64,000 nucleotides of DNA. It comes from Hericium rajendrae (Eukaryota; Basidiomycota; Agaricomycetes; Russulales; Hericiaceae). Made by a program: the position numbers and the translations under genes. Each line of letters begins with the position of its first letter. Within the stretch, counting starts at the first letter, position 1. Below are positions 58,616-64,000 of this stretch, piece by piece. The stretch is from assembly GCA_033439255.1 (NCBI GenBank), contig CM065886.1:1240001-1304000 (forward strand), in the 5' to 3' direction. A model generated the notes under the pieces. That model did no database searches. It had not been told where the DNA came from and saw nothing but the letters and a program-made list of their open reading frames with translations.

Positions 58616-60806
58616 TTACGTCTTATGTTCGGCATGACGAATCGAGGGCGACTGCAACCGTTTCTTGATCTCGGCTTGCATCTCCAGGCAAGCCGTCACG
58701 GACGACTTGAGCTTGTCTGGTACAGAGGTATCTTCGGCCAGGGATTTCTTCACAAACAATGCCTCCCCGATTACACGTCCAGCTTCTTCAAAACGCTTGA
58801 GCCGAAATAAGAGGGCTGCGTTATTATACAACGCAGTGCCGAGGTCCGGTCTGGAGCGATTATCATCTCGAGCGAGCCTGCGTCGCAGCTGCACGAGCTC
58901 TCTGATGACGCATAGGGCCCGTTCTTTTTCGACATATTCGAGTCGCAGGAAAAGGCTGTGGAGGTAGCGCGAGAGGCACCTCTGGTGTATTCGCGGAGAG
59001 TCTGCGACTGAAGTGAGATCTCGGCATATCCGGACAGCGGTATCGATAGCCAACTGAGCAACGTCAACGTCATGGAGACGCCAGCAAATGTCGGACAGAA
59101 TAGAGAGGGCTTCTGCTAGAGCAGGATAATGCCGACTGAAACGGTTGCCAGAAAGCTTCTGATAAATACCAACAGCCTCTTGGATCAATGGACGACCTTC
59201 TGCGTGACGATTGACTTTGCACAAAGCAAGGGCCGAAGTCGTCAAATAGGTGGCCAAATCAGTCGCGAATGCATCAAATCTCTCTTCAACACGGGGACGG
59301 ATGATCTCCGTAGCGCAATGACTATGATGAAGGGCGGCCATAGGGCGGCCGGCCTGAAACGATATAGATGCTAGATTGTGCGCTATAGCTGCAAAATGCA
59401 AGTCATATTTGTCGGGATCGTTGTGGAATAGGTCTTCGTAGATCTCGACAGCCTCTTCCACACAGTCCAAAGCCTCTTTGCATGTACGGTCGACGTGAAC
59501 GACGAGCGCGGCGTAGTTGTTTAGCGTGGCTGCCAGTTGCTCCCCGTAACGGTAAAAATCGTCTTCGGCCAATGTCCTGCGGATGCTCACTGCATGTTTG
59601 AAAACCCTTGCCGCATCGCTCATGAAACCGATTTCGTAGACAGTATTGGAGAATGCTTCTAGGTCTGCGGCAAATTGATGCAGAGAACTCGGGGAGGAGT
59701 GTCGACTCGGAAGTGAATATCCTGAGTCGTCTTGAAGAGTACGAAGAAAGCGCAGGCACCGCATGACCCCATCTCCATGGTGGTTGCCAGACGAGCTTGT
59801 CTCTGAGGTGGAGTGATTGACTGAAATCGGGACGATGGAGTACCTATTGGGCACAAGGTACGGTCCTTGAACGGATCCAAATGACTCCCTAAGGAGGTGA
59901 TGCAAAGTATCCACTTTCGTTTGAAGATACGCCTTCTCTACAGCTGTGTTGTCATCGCTTTGGAGTTCCTGAGAGACAAAGAGCTCGGTCACTTCATGTC
60001 AGATGTTGCTAGGTCAACAAGACTTGCCTTCGCCGCTCGTTTGAGAGTCATCGTCATCGTCACTTCGTCCATCTGATCCGCTCCAGTCAGCCGCGTTGCC
60101 TTTCGAATGTTTGTAGCAGCCTCGGTGACTGAGTCAGACAGTTTTTTGTCAAAAGCAAACAACAGGCCCTGTAGCTGTCTTCGGATGTCACTAACATTGC
60201 ATGCCAAATTAACCATCCCAGATGCCTGCATCACAATATAATCAATTTGGAGCCTATCTCGTGTTGAGCTTGTTGAGACTAACTGAGAATTGTCTATAGT
60301 GAGACTTGACCTTCCGGCGTAGTGCCTTGATTTCTTTGAGTATATCGTCTCCATGTGCGACGCCGTGAATGAAGTCCTTGATGCCGCGTCTCGATCGGAA
60401 TGATGTGTCTTTGTTGATCATCGTATCGCATTGAGAAAGAATGCGCATCAAGTCACTATCAGAGACGAGATTGTCAGCAGTAGGTCCAGTACTAAAACGT
60501 TCGAAGTGGAAACATTTACTCTTTTAAAGCAGACAGGGCGTAGTCGAATTGCGCGTCATGGAGATGCTTGCTTCCCTTCGCCGCCTTCCGTTGCGAATGG
60601 ATGCAGTTCAATAAACGCTTGATGTCTTCATGGAGATCACCAGCAAGCTCGTTCAGCTCCAGTCGGTTGTCAGAAACCTGAAAGTCAGTCAAAATGAGAA
60701 GATGGCTAGAAAATATAATCATCAAATTAATGACTACCTTGTCGATCCTGCGTTTGATTGCCAACACCAGATCGAAAATATCCCTGGCACTGACTGGACC
60801 GGCCAT
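58616..60806 (-). CDS. TPR protein with N-terminal helical domain (paralogue B)
   Basis: It starts MAGPVSARDIFDLVLAIKRR at 60806; exon 1 (60806-60738) is 69 bp, as in paralogue A. Exon 2 is 60677-60520, and two more exons lead to the long last exon that ends at TAA 58618-58616. The helical N-terminal part is diverged (LAGDLHEDIKRLLNCIHSQR). The TPR part keeps the same order as paralogue A: MRCLRFLRTLQDDSG, FAADLEAFSNTVYEIGFMSD, LNNYAALVVHVDR, AVEIYEDLFHNDP, ALAEALSILSDICWRLHD, LYNNAALLFRLKRFEEAGRVI. No catalytic domain is seen. It lies between the two dehydrogenase copies, reading the same way as they do. Confidence 0.78.
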
Positions 60807-61332
60807 GGAGGTGTGGTTAGTTTTAGTATAGAGCACGGATACCACGAGGGTGGAAAGTAAATATCTGTTTGTTATATGACTTACCACAGTCGGAGCCTAG
60901 GAGACTATTCACAGGAAAAGGATGAAGCGATCAACCCGATGACACAGCCTTTACTTCTCGACTTCTCGACGGCTGATATCCGATTGAGGATATACGTAGT
61001 GCGTACAATGTCAAATATGTCCACACACCTCATCGCCTCCTAATAACATCGCTCTTAGCTATGCGATGAGTCAAGCACTTCGAGCGTAGTCAGGATAGAC
61101 ATATGCAGATGCGTCTATTAGAATCTCCGTGCTGCGAAGACTATCTAGCGTTTCACAGCACCTCTTCTGTCAAAATCAGTGAAGTGAGGCACCGTTACCA
61201 TTCCATGTCTTTCGGGCGGCTCCGTCGATATCCCACCCCGGCTGATAAATGTCTCTTCGTCGAACCCTGCGTCCTTGAGAGCTTCGACAACCCCCATATC
61301 GAGGAGCTACCGACCAGACGACTTGCTGAAAC
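60807..61332. other. Spacer between TPR paralogue B and the dead dehydrogenase
   Basis: No gene is supported. It should contain the TPR promoter. The segment 61100-61330 replaces the 3' end of the dehydrogenase copy and shows no similarity to copy 1 there. Confidence 0.5.
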
Positions 61333-62657
61333 ATCGTTGAGCAAGATCCTTGACTCACATAAGGAATAACCGACCTTTATCTCATCGGTGAAAATCTTAG
61401 ATAGTGACCAATGCACGAGGGCAGCGTTATCGTAGACACCGTAGACAAGTAACTTCCCGCTTCTCCGAACGTAGTCAATCGACTGGTTCGCAACCTTCTC
61501 TGATCCCGTAGCCTCGATCTGCAAAAGATGCATCAAATGACAGTCTACAAACTTTGGTTTCGGCATTACCACAATGTCAAAGCCATACGGATAGTCTTTC
61601 TCGATCTACTCCCACTGAGCTTCAGGGTTCGTCCTGTCAAGCTCGATATACGCATCGCCCGCGTCGAGTTGCTTGGCCACCTCTGTTTTGATGCCTTTGT
61701 TCGCAGCGATCACAATTTTAGAAGCGCCATTCAACTTCAGCAGTTGGGCCAGGACGAGACCCGTTGGGCCCGCGCCGATAATGAGTACTTCGACACAGAG
61801 GGAGGCATCTAACTTGTCCATGCCGTGAATGGCGCAGGCGGTTGGTTCGACCAGCGTAGCTTCCTCGTCGGTGAGCTTGTGGATTTTGTACACTTTCTTG
61901 GCTTCACTAAAGATATGTGAAGTTAGAAATACACGGACTGGGTCCTTTCTTGGAGATACTAACAAAACGACGTATTCCGCGAAACCGCCAGCCATGCTGA
62001 CCCCCCGACCGAGATAATTCTCGCATAGAAGAGGCTGGCCTCTGCGACGATAGAAACAATCTTCGCACTGATTCACGATTTCAATGGTCAGCGGTATACA
62101 TACAAAGAAATGAAATGGGCACATCACAACGCTCGGATCCGCCACGACTCGTTCATTTACGACGAAGTCCTTGACGTTCTTCCCAACCTTGCGACCTTGC
62201 CAACGACTTCATGCCCGGGTATCAACGTCAAAGTCGACAACAAATCAACACGTGCGATAAGTCTCAACGTCGCTAGCGACACTGACGGGAAAAGTGGCGA
62301 TAAATTCACCGCCGTGAATACGCGTCGGTGCCACACACTCCTACGAGGGTGTAAGTTCACAATTCCGCTCCGGGATGTCGCTAAAGTGACGTTTTACCGC
62401 AGCTGGAAACTGTCATTCGACGGCCAATCTGTGTTCCTTTGGCTGACTCAACTTAGACGATGAGCTACGCACCTTTGATCAAGATCTCGTTGTCGCCGAT
62501 CTGAGGAATGGGAACCTCGCGAGCTTCAAACAATTTCGGCTACATTCGTTGCTTCAATATCAGAACGGTCGGTGACGCATCGAGAGAGAGTACGTGCAGC
62601 ATGGTAGAGAGTACGTGCAGCATGGTAGTAGAGGGCTTTCATACTTTTCGTTGCCAT
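61333..62657 (-). pseudogene. Dead dehydrogenase copy 2
   Basis: Direct duplicate of 56557-57879. It starts MATKSMKALYYHAA at about 62657 and carries a 22-bp internal tandem duplication (AGAGTACGTGCAGCATGGT) in the first exon, a frameshift after CGTDA, a stop in place of a Lys-type codon after NPEAQWE (near 61606), and no 3' end: similarity stops at 61333 after ILLNDVS. The structural zinc block CEDCFYRRRGQPLLCEN has lost one cysteine. It is an unmistakable pseudogene of the arabinitol-dehydrogenase type. Confidence 0.9.
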
Positions 62658-63420
62658 GTCCAGGTAGATGTCGCTGGAAAGTTGGTTAAACTCTGCGGGA
62701 CACCAAAAAGTAAGACTTCAAGATGTTAGATGGCGGCCAAGATAACAAGTACGTTTATTGGATGACGAACGTTTACTTTCTACTGCAAATTGTGCGATGG
62801 CTTCGAAATGGAGTCATTATTTGACTTCCGCCCGGAAATTCGGCCCGGTCGGGGCAACGTACGGAACCCGATATCCTGAGAACGTCCATGAAACGGAAAG
62901 TCTGCGACTGCGACTGCGACTGCGACTGCGGTGAGTAAGCAGGCGGCCGGCGCTATGTTTAGAACCGGAGATCGATTGATGCGCTTCTGCTATCTCGCCC
63001 CGATCGTGAAGCGCGCCGCCCGATGCGTTGACGCGCCATCGTCCCCAGATCTCAACACCCGCCGCCCTCTCATCTTTTCATGGCCCTCGCTCCAAGTAGA
63101 ATGCAGGGGCACACATGCCAACGAAGTACACGCCATGCACGGACGCACCGTATAATACCTACCCTCGGCCGCTGCGCAGGATGATCCAGTATCTGCACGC
63201 AACAACGCTAATGATTTCGGTGCGTATCAGCTCTTGATGTTGTGTGGGCATGCCTTGAACGTCGACCCAGCCTGAGAAGGTCTTGATGACTATGGGTGAG
63301 ACTTTCGAAGGGCTCTTGCACTGCGACGAAGCTCAGCAGTTCGTTACGGCCCCCGTCCCCGATGTACAGGCCCTCGCCGCTTCGCCTGATGCGCTCAGCC
63401 TTCTCCTGACCCTATACTGA
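62658..63420. other. Upstream remnant of the duplication and intergenic DNA
   Basis: 62660-62880 still matches the upstream region of copy 1. A TGCGAC repeat of four to five units is at 62902-62930. Beyond that the sequence is GC-rich with no supported gene. Confidence 0.5.
62902..62930. repeat. (TGCGAC)n microsatellite
   Basis: Four to five perfect units of TGCGAC, immediately right of the end of the duplicated dehydrogenase block (about 62880). It may mark a breakpoint. Confidence 0.8.
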
Positions 63421-63688
63421 CACTACAACATCGTCCCGCTTCCCCTAGATGGCATCAGCCTCCCGCCGCACCTCCCGCCCATCCAGCGCGCCCTCCTTGA
63501 GCACATTATTCCAACCTAGGAGCCCACGCTCGCCGAGCAAGACTCTCGCGTCCCTCCTCGAGCAACACTTTGTCCCCAGTGCATTCTCCAATGCAAGCTC
63601 GGTCAATCGCACTACACACATATGCGACATTCCTCGCGCTCCTCCTCACGTGGTACTCCAGCACCCTAGCACCCTGCTCGCGCGCCTG

Positions 63689-64000
63689 TCCTCACGCCCC
63701 TCGCATCGTTCGGCACGACGGCGCACAAGATCATGGCCGATCTGCGCCTGCTTGTGAATCCCAAGGTCGGTTCTGCCTTCTGTTCTATGGTCTGTATACT
63801 CAGTGCTGACAGGAAGTCGAAGAGCCTGTCGAATCGACGCAGATCGGCTCGTCCGCGATGGCGTACAAGCGCAACCCGATGCGCTCAGAGCGCATCTGCA
63901 GCCTCGTGCGGCACATGATGGTGCTGCACCAGAACGCGCTGATGACGGCGAGCGTGCAGTGGTTCGAGCACACGCTGGACGACCGCAAGCTTCGTCAATT
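63689..64000 (+). CDS. Adenylosuccinate lyase, partial (runs off the window)
   Basis: Two joined exons read [20 protein letters not shown] (to 63767) and, after an intron ending CAG at 63814, [35 protein letters not shown] and [14 protein letters not shown]. GSSAMxYKRNP is the fumarase/aspartase-family signature loop, and SVQW(L/F)ExTLDD is specific for adenylosuccinate lyase, the Ade13 step of purine synthesis (SAICAR and adenylosuccinate cleavage). Upstream of 63689 the expected residues (KVDxDV and the N-terminal 250 residues) are not found in any frame, so the gene is broken on the 5' side or joined to foreign DNA; the 3' end is outside the window. Confidence 0.75.

Noticed and set aside
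1-64000. CRISPR arrays, bacterial operons or ribosome binding sites
   Set aside because: The window is a eukaryotic nuclear sequence with spliced genes; no evenly spaced identical repeats with unique spacers were seen.

Overview
The window is nuclear DNA of a filamentous basidiomycete, most likely an Agaricomycete. Almost every gene is split by several 47-67 bp GT-AG introns. The coding sequence is GC-rich, and the gene families are fungal: HMG-CoA reductase, Bur1 kinase, Pds5, NatA auxiliary subunit, eL42, and DUF6589 plus RecQ-like genes. Coordinates for spliced genes are the outer limits of the CDS; exon limits I could work out are given in the text.

Layout. 1-6991 is a nest of transposons: a Ty3/gypsy chromovirus cut by two short non-autonomous DNA elements that share the terminal sequence ATCTGGAAAAA. 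It abuts a small unrecognised gene (6995-7758). 7.8-9.6 kb is AT-rich and gene-free. 9.6-16.3 kb holds a 3-beta-HSD-type dehydrogenase and, convergent with it, HMG-CoA reductase. 16.3-21.0 kb is a long gene-poor stretch. 21.0-21.7 kb is eL42. 21.84-28.31 kb is the most striking object: a 6,471-bp unit bounded by 333-bp inverted repeats that are identical by eye. It carries two convergent multi-exon genes, a RecQ-like helicase ending in a zinc knuckle and a DUF6589 protein. I read it as a complete, possibly recently moved, large fungal transposon.

29.0-48.6 kb is a dense housekeeping block: NatA auxiliary subunit (NAA15) divergent from PDS5, a RING protein, a C2H2-like protein, Bur1 kinase, a Nudix hydrolase convergent with a D-amino-acid oxidase, and a SUZ12-like (VEFS-box) protein. 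48.6-62.9 kb is a region of local duplication. It holds two diverged TPR proteins in opposite orientation, a decayed copy of the upstream region of one of them, a KHDC4-like KH splicing factor, and two copies of an arabinitol-dehydrogenase-type gene, one clearly dead and one with an early in-frame stop. The right edge carries the 3' part of an adenylosuccinate-lyase gene that runs off the window.

How the parts fit. HMG-CoA reductase and the HSD-type enzyme could both serve sterol metabolism. NAA15, eL42, PDS5, Bur1, SUZ12-like and the KH protein are core protein-modification, translation, chromosome and RNA functions. The mobile units sit in promoters or intergenic DNA: the 6.5-kb element lies about 180 bp upstream of the eL42 start codon, and the chromovirus LTR ends 3 bp before the start of the 6995 gene.
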